Notes: generated by a model not told the origin, from the sequence alone. Shown: positions 53,981 through 63,321, counted from the stretch's first letter. The stretch is DNA of 64,000 nucleotides from Chloroflexota bacterium (GCA_021372725.1 JAJFTV010000140.1:1-64000), one strand, 5' to 3'. Numbers and translations are program-made.

Positions 53981-54719
53981 AAGGGTTTCCTTCCGCGAGG
54001 TTTGCTTTACAGGCACTCAATGCGATGGGTGATGGAGCCCAAAAATGTTTTGATTTCATTTCTTTTACTTCAATTTGGATGAAGCCGGCGTTTTCCAATG
54101 CGGTTTCCCATTCCTGCATGGTATACATATTGGATATTGCCCGGCTTTCAGCCCAGGCGCGGGCCCAGCCTTCTTTGGGCAGAAAATAACAAAACACGAT
54201 AAACTGGAGCACTATTTTATAGGGTGGAAAGTGCCATACCGGAGCAGCTCCCACATCTGCAACAGTGATCCGGCCATTCGGTTTCAGTACGCGCATCATT
54301 TCTGCAATCAGTTGAGTCACATCCATGTGATGTGTCGCAAGACCGCAGGTAATCAGGTCGAAGGTATCATTGCTAAAAGGGATGTTCATGGCTGAAGCGC
54401 ATGTCAGCCTGATTTTTTCCTGTTGATTGTTTTCGGCAATGTTTCGGCTGGCATGTTGTAGCATCGTTGGGGTGATATCGAGACCCACAAAGTGAAAACC
54501 GTTATTCGGAGTTTTGGAAAGCCGCAGCGGTATTACACAGGTGCCGGTCGCAATATCAAGGATAAGATCGTGATCTTCGATTTTGGTGAGCTCGATCAGT
54601 TGATCAACGAATTCTTTATAGGTCCAACCCCAGATCAGTCGAAGCTCTGAATCCACTACTTTCTCATATCGGGGAGCCAACTCGGTAAAAGCTTCTTCGA
54701 CAGCTTTTTTGTGATCCAT
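53964..54719 (-). CDS. Class I SAM-dependent methyltransferase (UbiE-like)
   Basis: 251 residues. Motif I LDIATGTCVIPLRLSKT and VGLDITPTML bind SAM; FDLITCGLATHHM is motif II; VLKPNGRITVADVG is motif III. The N-terminus (FTELAPRYEKVVDSELRLIW) recalls UbiE/COQ5 methyltransferases, but AEC-type quinone genes are not adjacent. First in the run with GH3 and HD-GYP genes, so a shared small-molecule product is a fair inference. Confidence 0.85.
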   Translation of the reverse strand: MDHKKAVEEAFTELAPRYEKVVDSELRLIWGWTYKEFVDQLIELTKIEDHDLILDIATGTCVIPLRLSKTPNNGFHFVGLDITPTMLQHASRNIAENNQQEKIRLTCASAMNIPFSNDTFDLITCGLATHHMDVTQLIAEMMRVLKPNGRITVADVGAAPVWHFPPYKIVLQFIVFCYFLPKEGWARAWAESRAISNMYTMQEWETALENAGFIQIEVKEMKSKHFWAPSPIALSACKANLAEGNPCDKAI

Positions 54720-55049
54720 CGATTATCATCCTTTTCGAATCAAACGTAATCACGCATACCAGCGAATTGACATTGTAATCGATACCAATCATTGAGTGCG
54801 ATGAGAGTTTGCAGCTATGAAATTTATACCTCATCTCTTCATTTTTTCATGATTTGTAAAGGCTGGCGGGACAGGGGTTCATCAGAGCACTATTTATCGA
54901 TAAGGGGTCAATGCTGTGCGGATTCAATATTTATGGCTCCAGCCAGAATGATTATATCAAAAAAGATGAGTCGTCCAGATCCAATTCTTCGAATAAGAAG
55001 TTTTGGAAAAGGAAGTTTGGTATTAATCAATTGTACGACCTTAAGTTAT
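54720..55049. other. intergenic stretch without a gene
   Basis: About 330 bases. One frame of 94 codons exists on the + strand (54792-55076), but it has no ribosome-binding site, atypical composition and runs into the tRNA terminator. I regard the stretch as non-coding. Confidence 0.5.
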
Positions 55050-55073
55050 AAACTCCCGCTTGATCGGGAGTTT
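55050..55073 (-). terminator. intrinsic terminator after tRNA-Val
   Basis: AAACTCCCG at 55050-55058 pairs with CGGGAGTTT at 55065-55073 (9 bp, 6-base loop), directly downstream of the tRNA on the minus strand. The T-run after it is short. Confidence 0.65.
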
Positions 55074-55076
55074 TAG

Positions 55077-55151
<75 letters not shown>

Positions 55152-55270
55152 TTCTAATTTCAGCTGTCAACCCTGAAAGGCTGCCATTACAGCACGAATT
55201 TTAGCATGACCGTATCATCTGCGCAAGGATCAGGAAATCATCTGAATGAGTCTGATTCAGCACTTGTGTT

Positions 55271-56329
55271 TTATTCCGCTGCTGCAGCTATCACCTTCGC
55301 AAAGTCATCTTTGTAAGTTTGTAGATCGATATTCCACTGCTGATAGGCGGGATCATTTCTTTTATCAGCCAGATCGAATGTCTTCTGGAGGTAAGCACCT
55401 AAATGATGCGAGACCTTTTGAGCGCCAAGAATATTGAGATGAAGCTCATCCCAAAAATCCGTTGTTGTATTGATGTCTGTTGCATCCAGCAGCTCGTCCA
55501 GGCAATAGTCAATATATTGAATATTGTAAGTATCGGCTAGCTGCTTGACAGCGAGATGCCTCGAATAATCCCAGTTGACTCGGGGTAAGGTTACAATCAC
55601 TACACCGATATCGTTTTCCTGGCATAGCCGGATCATTTTTTCAAAATAATTAAGGGAGTCCTTCGAAAATGGTGTGATGGTATCGGTTGGCTGCATATAA
55701 TCTTCCGGGAATTCAAGGTCTCCCGTTTCAATACGTATTCCATAGAAACCTTTATATGGATAGCCTACCTTCTTTACATCATTTGTAAAATCCAATTTGT
55801 CAAGATCATCCCACCTGGAATGATAGCGGAGTATGGGGAACAGATAGCTTATAACGGTTTGTCTCTCACTGCGGGAGACAACGTCCATGACAAGTTCGAG
55901 TTTTTCAGCCGATAGGTTCATTGGATCAATGGCTATCCTCAGTTTGCCCTCTTTTTCATCCACATCGTAATCTGCAAACAGGGAAGTCGTATCGATCACA
56001 ACAACTGCCGGTTTTTGATACTTTAATGACTCAACCAGGTAGTGATAAGATACTGCGGGTGCCTGGCCGCTGATCGCACGGACATACCCGGTAAACCCGT
56101 AATCTTCCCACATAAAAAGAGGAGATATTCCTTGGAAAAAAGTACTGGCACCCAGAAACAGGACATCAATCGAATTTTCTGGTTGGTCGTTGAAGGCCAT
56201 ATTATTTTCCAGAGTTGTTGCAAAAGCTCCATCTTTAGGTATCAACGTTTTCGTGAAATACGAAAACAGCAGGCAAAAAATACCCAGGAATGCGGTTACT
56301 TTGATGATTTGTATATATTTATTCTTCAT
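55271..56329 (-). CDS. DltD/SGNH-like membrane-anchored protein (copy 2)
   Basis: 352 residues: an N-terminal membrane anchor (about 8-28) and an extracellular SGNH-type domain with nucleophile-like Ser62 in VLFLGAST and the closing Asp-His block DFWDELHLNILGAQKVSHHLG. It shares most of its length with the gene just upstream, so they are tandem paralogues. DltD-like proteins hand the acyl group from the MBOAT channel to an outside acceptor. Last gene of the Dlt-like operon. Confidence 0.82.
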   Translation of the reverse strand: MKNKYIQIIKVTAFLGIFCLLFSYFTKTLIPKDGAFATTLENNMAFNDQPENSIDVLFLGASTFFQGISPLFMWEDYGFTGYVRAISGQAPAVSYHYLVESLKYQKPAVVVIDTTSLFADYDVDEKEGKLRIAIDPMNLSAEKLELVMDVVSRSERQTVISYLFPILRYHSRWDDLDKLDFTNDVKKVGYPYKGFYGIRIETGDLEFPEDYMQPTDTITPFSKDSLNYFEKMIRLCQENDIGVVIVTLPRVNWDYSRHLAVKQLADTYNIQYIDYCLDELLDATDINTTTDFWDELHLNILGAQKVSHHLGAYLQKTFDLADKRNDPAYQQWNIDLQTYKDDFAKVIAAAAE

Positions 56330-56379
56330 TGAGATAATTTGTGAACCCGTTGAGATAAAATCTGTGGCATTCTTTTCGA

Positions 56380-57441
56380 TTACTTGGCAATCGTGACTGG
56401 CATCGCTTCGGCAAAGTCATCTTTGTAAGTTTGTAGATCGATATTCCACTGCTGATAGACAGGATCATTTCTTTTATCTGCCAGGTGATACGTGTTCTGG
56501 AGAAAACCGCCCAGGTGATGAGATACTTTTTTTGCACCGAGAGTATTCAGGTGAATATCATCTGCGAAATCAGTATTTGTATCCAGATCGATTGTTTCCA
56601 TGTTTTCATCCAGACAATAATCCACATACTGCAAATTATACTTGTCAGCCAACTGCTGGATGCCGAGATGCATCGGATAGTCCCAATTGGTTCTGGGCAT
56701 GGTTATTAAAACGACCTGGATGTTGTTTTCCTGACACAGTTGGATCATTTTTTCATAATAATTTAGCGAATCTTTCGATAAATTCTTTGCTTTGTCAGCC
56801 GGCTGCATGAAATCCTGAGGAAAATTCACGGATGATGTATTAAAATACAATCCATAGTATCCTTTGTTAAGATCGATTATTTCATTTGCACTTTTTTCAA
56901 AGTTGTTACGAGTTAATTCATCCCATCTCGAGTGATAACGCAACAGGGGAAAAATATAGCTCGCGGTGGTCTGTCTCTCACTTTTTGAGGTAACCTCCAT
57001 AATTAATTGCAGTTTTTCATTTGAAAACCTCATTGGATCAATGGATCTTCTCAGACTACTTTCTTCTTCATCCACCCGGTATTTATCAAAAATGGAATTT
57101 GTCTCGATGACAACCACATCCGGCGTCTGGTACTTGAGTGTCTCAACCAGATAATAATAGGATACAACAGGCGCCTGAATCGCTGTGGCACGGACAAAAC
57201 CGGTGAAACCATGTTTTTCCCACATGTCCAGGGGAATGATGCCCATGTAAAAAGAACTGGCTCCCAGGTATAAGACATCGATTGAATTCTCCGGCTGATC
57301 ATAAAATGAATCGAACCGTGCAACCACCGGCACATCTCTATGACTATAAGGGTTAAAAATTGTAGAGAAGTACGAGAACAAAAGGCAGAATATACCCAGG
57401 AATGCGGTGATTTTGATGACAAGTTGATATTTGCTCTTCAT
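56380..57441 (-). CDS. DltD/SGNH-like membrane-anchored protein (copy 1)
   Basis: 353 residues with the same plan as its neighbour: anchor (about 9-28), VLYLGASSF with the candidate serine, a long stretch shared with the neighbour (KYHSRW-type LLRYHSRWDEL, YYEKMIQLCQENN), and closing DDIHLNTLGAKKVSHHLG. The last 40 residues of both copies are nearly identical (DPxYQQWNIDLQTYKDDFA). It begins 9 bases after the MBOAT stop, so co-translation is likely. Acceptor unknown. Confidence 0.83.
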   Translation of the reverse strand: MKSKYQLVIKITAFLGIFCLLFSYFSTIFNPYSHRDVPVVARFDSFYDQPENSIDVLYLGASSFYMGIIPLDMWEKHGFTGFVRATAIQAPVVSYYYLVETLKYQTPDVVVIETNSIFDKYRVDEEESSLRRSIDPMRFSNEKLQLIMEVTSKSERQTTASYIFPLLRYHSRWDELTRNNFEKSANEIIDLNKGYYGLYFNTSSVNFPQDFMQPADKAKNLSKDSLNYYEKMIQLCQENNIQVVLITMPRTNWDYPMHLGIQQLADKYNLQYVDYCLDENMETIDLDTNTDFADDIHLNTLGAKKVSHHLGGFLQNTYHLADKRNDPVYQQWNIDLQTYKDDFAEAMPVTIAK

Positions 57442-57450
57442 TGAAGCACT

Positions 57451-59049
57451 TTAAAAACCCATGTAGATGAAATCGGAGGAAACGTATTCGATTCCATAAA
57501 TGCCAAATATCAAAATGGAAAATATGGCAGTGAAATAAATCGCCCAGCGAAAAACAATATTTTGCTCGGATATTTTTTCGCGCAGCTTGTAACCTTTTTC
57601 CTGCAAGATGCCTACCACCAGCAGGACGAGCATCGCAACGATCAATAATTCCAGGTTTTTTTCATTCAGCCCCAATCTGGTAAACTGTTCGCCAGTCAAG
57701 ACCCACGGGTTGAAGATCCTGAATGTTCGCTTCAACATCCTCAAGGCTGTCATCAGGTCGGGCGCCCTGGAAAAATATCGACCGATGACAATCAGGAACG
57801 TAGTACCCAGAATTTTCATCAAGCGCCAACTGAAACTTGTTATTTTTGCATTGTCTTGAGTAAAGATACGGGAAAGAAAGGGATCAAACAAAATGCCGGC
57901 AAAGATGAGCGTACCGTTGTACAGGCCATAGACAACATATTTCCAGTTTGCCCCATGCCAGATACCGACTGCCAAAAACGTAATCAGCATGGCCAGGAAG
58001 GTGGGCACCAGTTTGCCCAGGTGATTGCCGAAGATTTTGCGGGACCATTTCCCCAGACGCACAAACGAACGGGAAAGCGAAAGGGGATAGAAAACATAAT
58101 CCCGCATCCATTCGCTAAGCGAGATATGCCATCTTCGCCAGAAGTCGGAAATTGAGGTGGCAAAGAATGGACGCCTGAAATTTTCTCTCAGGTTAATCCC
58201 CATCACCTGTGCGATACCCCTGGCAATATCGATGCCGCCGGAGAAGTCACAATAGATTTGCACGCAGTAGAGAAAAACCGCAATAAAAATGGTAAGCCCT
58301 TCATACTCCAGATAGTTATCGAAAACCGTATTGACAATGATCGCCGCCCGGTCTGCGATGACCAGTTTTTTGAACAGCCCCCACAGCATCAATTGCAGGC
58401 CATATTTGGCCTGAGTAGTATCGAATTTGTGAGGTTCATAAAGCTGGCCTGCCAGTTCGTCATAGCGGCCGATAGGGCCCTGTACGATTTGTGGAAAATA
58501 AGAAACAAACAGAGCAAATTTGGCAATATTTTTATCCGGGGTAATCTTTCCGCGATATACATCGATCACATAACCAGCGGACTGAAAGGTATAAAACGAG
58601 ATCCCCAGTGGTCGCAGCAAATTCAATTCCGGGAGCGCTGCCTTGATCGACAGAAAACTCAACAGTGAATTGGTGCTGATGGCAAAGAAATTGAAATATT
58701 TTAGGAAGGCGAGAATTCCAAAGTTGATGACTAATGCAACCGCGAGAATTTTATACTTGTTCTTTTTGTTTTCTGCTTTTAACTGCTTTTTTTGCTCTTT
58801 GGTTAGTGTATCGACGCCTTCAGCGAGTGTCCTGGTATATCGGTCATTCGCTTTCCCCATCAGAATACCAGTGTAGAAGGTTGTTACTGTTGTGAAGATG
58901 AGAAGAAGTGAGGTCAGCGGGCCGGATGCAATGTAAAAAACATAGCTTGCCACGAGCGTCACGATCCATTGAAATTTTTTTGGGATCAAAAAATAGATTG
59001 CAAATGATACCAGCAGAAAGATAAAAAATGGAAGTGAAGTAAAACTCAT
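57451..59049 (-). CDS. MBOAT family O-acyltransferase (DltB/AlgI-like)
   Basis: 532 residues, polytopic. MBOAT signature with the catalytic histidine in GIWHGANWKYVVYGLYNG (His near residue 363) and the upstream FRRPFFATSISDFWRRWHISLSEWMRDYVF shortened form (FWRRWHISLSEW). The length fits the AlgI/DltB type that moves an acyl group across the membrane with help from a carrier protein and an SGNH partner. Central gene of the operon; about 50 bases after the carrier protein. Confidence 0.92.
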   Translation of the reverse strand: MSFTSLPFFIFLLVSFAIYFLIPKKFQWIVTLVASYVFYIASGPLTSLLLIFTTVTTFYTGILMGKANDRYTRTLAEGVDTLTKEQKKQLKAENKKNKYKILAVALVINFGILAFLKYFNFFAISTNSLLSFLSIKAALPELNLLRPLGISFYTFQSAGYVIDVYRGKITPDKNIAKFALFVSYFPQIVQGPIGRYDELAGQLYEPHKFDTTQAKYGLQLMLWGLFKKLVIADRAAIIVNTVFDNYLEYEGLTIFIAVFLYCVQIYCDFSGGIDIARGIAQVMGINLRENFRRPFFATSISDFWRRWHISLSEWMRDYVFYPLSLSRSFVRLGKWSRKIFGNHLGKLVPTFLAMLITFLAVGIWHGANWKYVVYGLYNGTLIFAGILFDPFLSRIFTQDNAKITSFSWRLMKILGTTFLIVIGRYFSRAPDLMTALRMLKRTFRIFNPWVLTGEQFTRLGLNEKNLELLIVAMLVLLVVGILQEKGYKLREKISEQNIVFRWAIYFTAIFSILIFGIYGIEYVSSDFIYMGF

Positions 59050-59102
59050 CGATGATTCCCTCGTCCTGATGTTTCAGCCAGGCAGGCTGTGCAATTCAGG
59101 AA

Positions 59103-59333
59103 TTACCCTTCGTCTTGAAGCCGTCGGATCAGTTCAATAATGGCACTTGCTGAGTTGAAGTTTTCCGGAAGCAGGTTCTCCACCCCGATTTCAATATCAA
59201 AATGATCATTGATTTCCCCCACCAAAGAAATGATGTCAAAGGAATCGAGGATACCCTCGTCAATCAGTTTCTGTTGATTTGTAAAATCCACGTCAGGTCG
59301 CAATTCGGACAAAATTATTAACAGTTCTTCCAT
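59103..59333 (-). CDS. Acyl/peptidyl carrier protein (DltC-like)
   Basis: 76 residues from the ATG at 59333, with AAGGA eight bases upstream. The phosphopantetheine site is Ser31 in GILDSFDIISLVGEI, with the flanking acidic helices usual for carriers. It begins 10 bases after the GNAT stop. Size and neighbours match DltC, which carries the adenylated amino acid as thioester; a fatty acid role is less likely beside an amino-acid adenylating enzyme. Confidence 0.9.
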   Translation of the reverse strand: MEELLIILSELRPDVDFTNQQKLIDEGILDSFDIISLVGEINDHFDIEIGVENLLPENFNSASAIIELIRRLQDEG

Positions 59334-59343
59334 TATTTTTTCC

Positions 59344-60198
59344 TTAAATCTGGATGTGATTATCTTGTAATTTCTGGAGCAGTTGGCTTGAAACCACGCC
59401 ATCGAATTGAAATCCAAAATAAAGATACAGTTTGATGGCTGGCAAATTATTGGTTTCCACCCAAAGAATGTAACGGTTGATATTAATACATTCTGAAAAA
59501 CAGAAATTCATCAAAATCTTTGCCAGCCCGCGCCGCCGGTGCTTTTCATCCACTGCCACATGCCGGATTATGCAGACCTTGTTTTCAGGCTGAAACTGGA
59601 GTGCAGCAGCGATATGTTGACCCTTGTCCAGAACACACAAGATCTGTTTTTTTTCGAGATAGTTTATCATCTCATCACCGGAAGGCAGGGCATCACTATA
59701 AATATCCAGTGTGCTTCTCCAGAGCGCTGTGATTTCATCAAGGTGCGAACACCGGGCAAATGCTTTCGTATAATCCATGCTATCCGGAATTTGCGGATTG
59801 AAGGGCTCCGAATCCACAAAACCGGCAGTGAGCGACATCCGTTTGTAAGATTTGTACCGGGTGAAGCCGCCGCCAACCCATTTGTCTTCTATCGCACATA
59901 GTACGCCGGGTTTACTTGAATCCCGGTGGATCAGGTTGATAATAACCGGTTTGTCTGGTTTGCCAAACCCAACCTCGGCCTGTTCTGCCAGATAAAAGTA
60001 CAGGTTGTAAAAATCTCCCTCATCACAAAGAAAGCAAATCCCGGTTTCCATGCTCGCATAGAACATTTTCTTTTGATGAGTGTATCGTTGGATATGAGCC
60101 GGCAGGAGATAACAGTTTGAAATCAGATTTCCTGAAGCTGCCTTTGTCTCTTTTACCAGAGCGCTGAAATGCTTTAGATCATTAACCCGTTCCATCAA
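59344..60198 (-). CDS. GNAT N-acetyltransferase domain protein
   Basis: 284 residues. The C-terminal GNAT domain shows the acetyl-CoA pyrophosphate loop HVAVDEKHRRRGLAKILM and the late strand-helix NNLPAIKLYLYFGFQF. The N-terminal 130 residues have no clear match. It overlaps the adenylating gene by 17 bases and precedes the carrier by 10, so it is built into the operon. It could acetylate the loaded amino acid or act on the carrier-bound substrate. Classic dlt operons lack it. Confidence 0.82.
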   Translation of the reverse strand: MMERVNDLKHFSALVKETKAASGNLISNCYLLPAHIQRYTHQKKMFYASMETGICFLCDEGDFYNLYFYLAEQAEVGFGKPDKPVIINLIHRDSSKPGVLCAIEDKWVGGGFTRYKSYKRMSLTAGFVDSEPFNPQIPDSMDYTKAFARCSHLDEITALWRSTLDIYSDALPSGDEMINYLEKKQILCVLDKGQHIAAALQFQPENKVCIIRHVAVDEKHRRRGLAKILMNFCFSECININRYILWVETNNLPAIKLYLYFGFQFDGVVSSQLLQKLQDNHIQI

Positions 60199-61708
60199 GA
60201 TACTGTTCCTTCAATTTGATTCTGTCAATTTTGGCATTCTTGTTCAGGGGCAGTTGTTCAAAGTGAACCAGTTTATTGGGCAGCATATATTTGGGAAGAT
60301 ATTTCTGCAGGCCGATTAAAATCTCCCGCTCACATTTTTGAGGAGCTTGATAAAATGCGACGATTTTTTCACGCTGTGGATCATACAGGCAGCAAGCCGC
60401 GTCGATAAAATTCAATGCGTTAAGCGCGACTTCGATTTCACCCAATTCAATCCGGTGCCCCTTATGTTTTATCTGGTGATCCTTGCGGGAGATGAACAGC
60501 AATTCGTTGCGTTCATTATATTTGCCCAGGTCACCTGTTCGGAAAATCAAATCCGGATAATCGGGATTTAACGGGTTTTGACAAAATGCCTTGGCTGTCT
60601 CGTCGGGATTTTTATAATACCCGGTTGCCAGACAGGAACCTCGGATATAGATCTCTCCCAACTCGCCGTTTTCAACGGGCCGGCCTTTCTCATTAAGTAC
60701 CAGGATGCTGTTATTCGGAAAGGGCGTTCCGATGGGCAACACTTCGTTATCCGCAAACGGCCTGTCGACAATAAAATATGTGCAGTTATAGGCGATCTCT
60801 GATTGACCATAAAGATTAATATACTGTGCTTCTGGAAGGTATTTCCGCCAGTAATTGAGGACCTTGTTTGGCATGACCTCACCAGAGAACAGGATTTTAT
60901 TAAGGTATGCAGGAGTATCCTTGTCCAACCCCTTTAGACTGGCAATAACGCGCAAGGCCGAAGTTACCCAAATTGCGGTGTTGACTCTTTTTTCAGTGAG
61001 GTATTTGACCAGATTCGACGGGAAGGAAAATAGTTCGCCAGGAATGATCTGCAGTGTCGCTCCATGCTTAAGGGTTGAGTAAATATCCTTTAAAGAAACA
61101 CTAAAATCAAATGGAGCTTGATTCCCCAAAATACATTCTGCTGAAAATTCAAAAATTTCTGAAAAAATATCTGTCATAGATATGACAGAGCGGTGATTGA
61201 TCACAACACCTTTGGGTATGCCTGTCGATCCGGAAGTAAAGAATATACACAATGGATCAGAATCAAGGCAATTGCTGCGGATTCCGGAAAGCCTGTCTTC
61301 ATCGATGGGACAAGTCACGGCATCTTTGAACAGAATTTGCTGCCCTTTGAATTGCAGCAAGTTCATTAACTCGGCATCCTTGTGTGACAGGATGACGGCT
61401 TGAGGTTGCAGGGCGTTTAGAATCAAATCAATTCGATGAGGGGGTTGTTTGCCGTCGATGGGGACATAAAAATTCCCGCTGAAAACTGTTCCCAAAAACG
61501 ATACCAGGCTTGAGATATTCCGGTTAATCACAACTGCGACAGGCTGGTTGGTTTTGCCATTTAATACTGCGGCCAGATAGCTTCCAATTGCCTTCGCCTG
61601 ATGAAGAAGGTCGCAGTACGTTACCTGCTCTTGCGGGTCGGCAAATGCTGTTTTATTGGGATACTTATCGGCCGAGCGCTCCAGATATTCCAGTACATTG
61701 GTTCTCAT
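60182..61708 (-). CDS. Stand-alone amino-acid adenylating enzyme (DltA-like)
   Basis: 508 residues, the length of DltA. Core motifs in order: A3 FFTSGSTGIPKG (157-168), substrate Asp201 in FDFSVSLKDIY (the aspartate that binds the alpha-amino group in amino-acid-specific domains), YGQSEIAYN where YGPTE is usual, RTGDL, HQIKHKGHRIELGEIE and the catalytic Lys493 in NKNAKIDR. It should activate an amino acid with ATP and load it on the carrier two genes downstream. A weak TTGTCC-N15-TATAAA lies at 61786-61812 (minus strand). First gene of the Dlt-like operon. Confidence 0.9.
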   Translation of the reverse strand: MRTNVLEYLERSADKYPNKTAFADPQEQVTYCDLLHQAKAIGSYLAAVLNGKTNQPVAVVINRNISSLVSFLGTVFSGNFYVPIDGKQPPHRIDLILNALQPQAVILSHKDAELMNLLQFKGQQILFKDAVTCPIDEDRLSGIRSNCLDSDPLCIFFTSGSTGIPKGVVINHRSVISMTDIFSEIFEFSAECILGNQAPFDFSVSLKDIYSTLKHGATLQIIPGELFSFPSNLVKYLTEKRVNTAIWVTSALRVIASLKGLDKDTPAYLNKILFSGEVMPNKVLNYWRKYLPEAQYINLYGQSEIAYNCTYFIVDRPFADNEVLPIGTPFPNNSILVLNEKGRPVENGELGEIYIRGSCLATGYYKNPDETAKAFCQNPLNPDYPDLIFRTGDLGKYNERNELLFISRKDHQIKHKGHRIELGEIEVALNALNFIDAACCLYDPQREKIVAFYQAPQKCEREILIGLQKYLPKYMLPNKLVHFEQLPLNKNAKIDRIKLKEQYLDGTG

Positions 61709-61822
61709 TTTTTCGCGATGCTCAACAGCGGCGAGTTAATAATAGATCATGCCGATCAACTTTGATTTATGACTCAGCAGATTTATTTATACCACATCTT
61801 TACAGTGGACAAAGGAATCTTG

Positions 61823-62752
61823 TTAATGGAACGAGAGAACAAGAATTGCCAGGAGGGGCAGTGTAATCATCGAGAGCAGGGTGCTGAACAGGGTGGCCGA
61901 TGCTGTAAATTGTGCATCGGCCTGATAACGTTTTGCCATGATGGTGGTGGAAACGGCCACCGGCATGCCTGCTTCCATGATGATTACGTTCTCGGGCAGA
62001 TTGAGTGGGCCGCTGATCAGGAAAATTCCCAGCATCAGCAGGGGCACCAGGACCAGTCGCAGCACAACGACCCCTGCCAGATCACGGGTTAAAGCGGATT
62101 TTTGAAAGCGCAGATTCCCAATTTGTGCTCCGGCAACCAGCAGTGCGATGGGAAGTGTAGCCTGACCTACTGTGGAAAGCGGGTTGGTAAGCCAGGAAGG
62201 GAACTCAACCCCGGCTGTCGCGACAATCAGGCCCAACAGAACGCTGATGACCAGCGGGTTAAGCAACATGCTTTTCCAGTCGCCGGCCTTCCCGCCGCTC
62301 AAAAGCCAGACCCCCAGCGAAAATCCCACGATCGTTAGCCCGAAATCATAAATGACCGCATAGAATGCAGCGGTAGGGCCGAAAAGCGCTTCACAGATCG
62401 GAATCCCCAGGAAAGCAGTGTTGGCGAGCAAAAGGCAGAAGCTGAAGACCGATTTTCGTTTTTCAGGAACTCTCAGTGGTTTATACAGGAGAGGTGCAAT
62501 CAGCAAACTGATAAGAGGAATGAAGATACCTGCCACGAGAACAATGGGGGCTTGTCCCAGCGCTTCGATTGAGGCGTTTCGGGAAGTGGTATAGAACAGA
62601 TAAAACGGAAGCAGGACATCAATCACCAGCCATGAAAGATCCGCAAGTGTGTCTTCTCCCATGGGGTGCAGACGTTGTACCCCAAATCCCAGTGCAAAAA
62701 TAAAAAATACGGTGGCAAATGCCGCGATGAATTGAGTGTTGTCGATAAGAAT
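61823..62752 (-). CDS. AEC family transporter with probable ATT start
   Basis: About 309 residues if it starts at ATT 62752. The family core is plain (LLANTAFLGIPICEALFG, LPIALLVAGAQIGNL, MPVAVSTTIMAKRYQ): ten membrane helices of the auxin-efflux-carrier type. From the first ATG (62662) the protein would lack its first helix. The upstream in-frame codons encode FIAAFATVFFIFALGFGVQRLHP, a fitting helix 1, and contain no ATG, GTG or TTG up to the TGA at 62786; GAGGTG lies four bases ahead of the ATT. A frameshift is the alternative. Confidence 0.8.
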   Translation of the reverse strand: MLIDNTQFIAAFATVFFIFALGFGVQRLHPMGEDTLADLSWLVIDVLLPFYLFYTTSRNASIEALGQAPIVLVAGIFIPLISLLIAPLLYKPLRVPEKRKSVFSFCLLLANTAFLGIPICEALFGPTAAFYAVIYDFGLTIVGFSLGVWLLSGGKAGDWKSMLLNPLVISVLLGLIVATAGVEFPSWLTNPLSTVGQATLPIALLVAGAQIGNLRFQKSALTRDLAGVVVLRLVLVPLLMLGIFLISGPLNLPENVIIMEAGMPVAVSTTIMAKRYQADAQFTASATLFSTLLSMITLPLLAILVLSFH

Positions 62753-62790
62753 GGGACACCTCGGAACGGTAAGAATAAGGGGCTGTCAGA

Positions 62791-63321
62791 TTATAGAAGG
62801 CTTTCCCTGTTTTCACAAGGGAAAGCAGGGCATATCATAAACTCACAATATTCATCCCCATCCAGAACGTTTTTGGAATGGATAAATTCAAGATCAGGAT
62901 TGTAGGCCTGATACTTGGCCTGATCCACGTAACAGTACAACCTTCCCAGCTCGACGGCGCGCGGCCCGATCTCCTTGAATGCTGCGGCGATGGGGCAAAA
63001 GGTCGCGATGGACCTTTGCTCACCATCAGGAAGTATAATCAGACTGGTTTTCCAGCCGTATTTGGGCAAGTCGCGGATTTTACCGTAATTTTCATCGGTC
63101 AGGGGCAGTCCCAGCGCCTCAACACCCTCACGACAGGTTCTGCCGCAGTGTCCACCATACGCCTGGATGGCTTTCCGGATGAGCTTCCGGCCTGCTTCCT
63201 CGCCAAGCTCTTCGACGATGATCTCAGAGAAGTAATAATGTAGCAGCGCCGTTCGACGGGCCATCAGGTTGACTTCAAATGCACATTCCTCCGGGCTGAT
63301 GTTCTTCTGTTGTTCGGTCAT
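62791..63321 (-). CDS. L-2-amino-thiazoline-4-carboxylic acid hydrolase-like protein (second)
   Basis: 176 residues from the ATG at 63321, which has GGAGGA five bases upstream; a TTG at 63333 is weaker. The pattern ELGRLYCYVDQAKYQAYNP and GDEYCEFMICP matches the C-terminal part of the ATC-hydrolase family, shorter than the 49 kb relative. It contains several conserved cysteines. It lies 38 bases upstream of the AEC transporter in the same direction, so the pair may handle one substrate. Confidence 0.72.
   Translation of the reverse strand: MTEQQKNISPEECAFEVNLMARRTALLHYYFSEIIVEELGEEAGRKLIRKAIQAYGGHCGRTCREGVEALGLPLTDENYGKIRDLPKYGWKTSLIILPDGEQRSIATFCPIAAAFKEIGPRAVELGRLYCYVDQAKYQAYNPDLEFIHSKNVLDGDEYCEFMICPAFPCENRESLL

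Noticed and set aside
54792-55076. 94-codon + strand frame between the methyltransferase gene and tRNA-Val
   Set aside because: No ribosome-binding site, unusual composition, no recognisable domain, and it runs through the tRNA terminator into the tRNA region.
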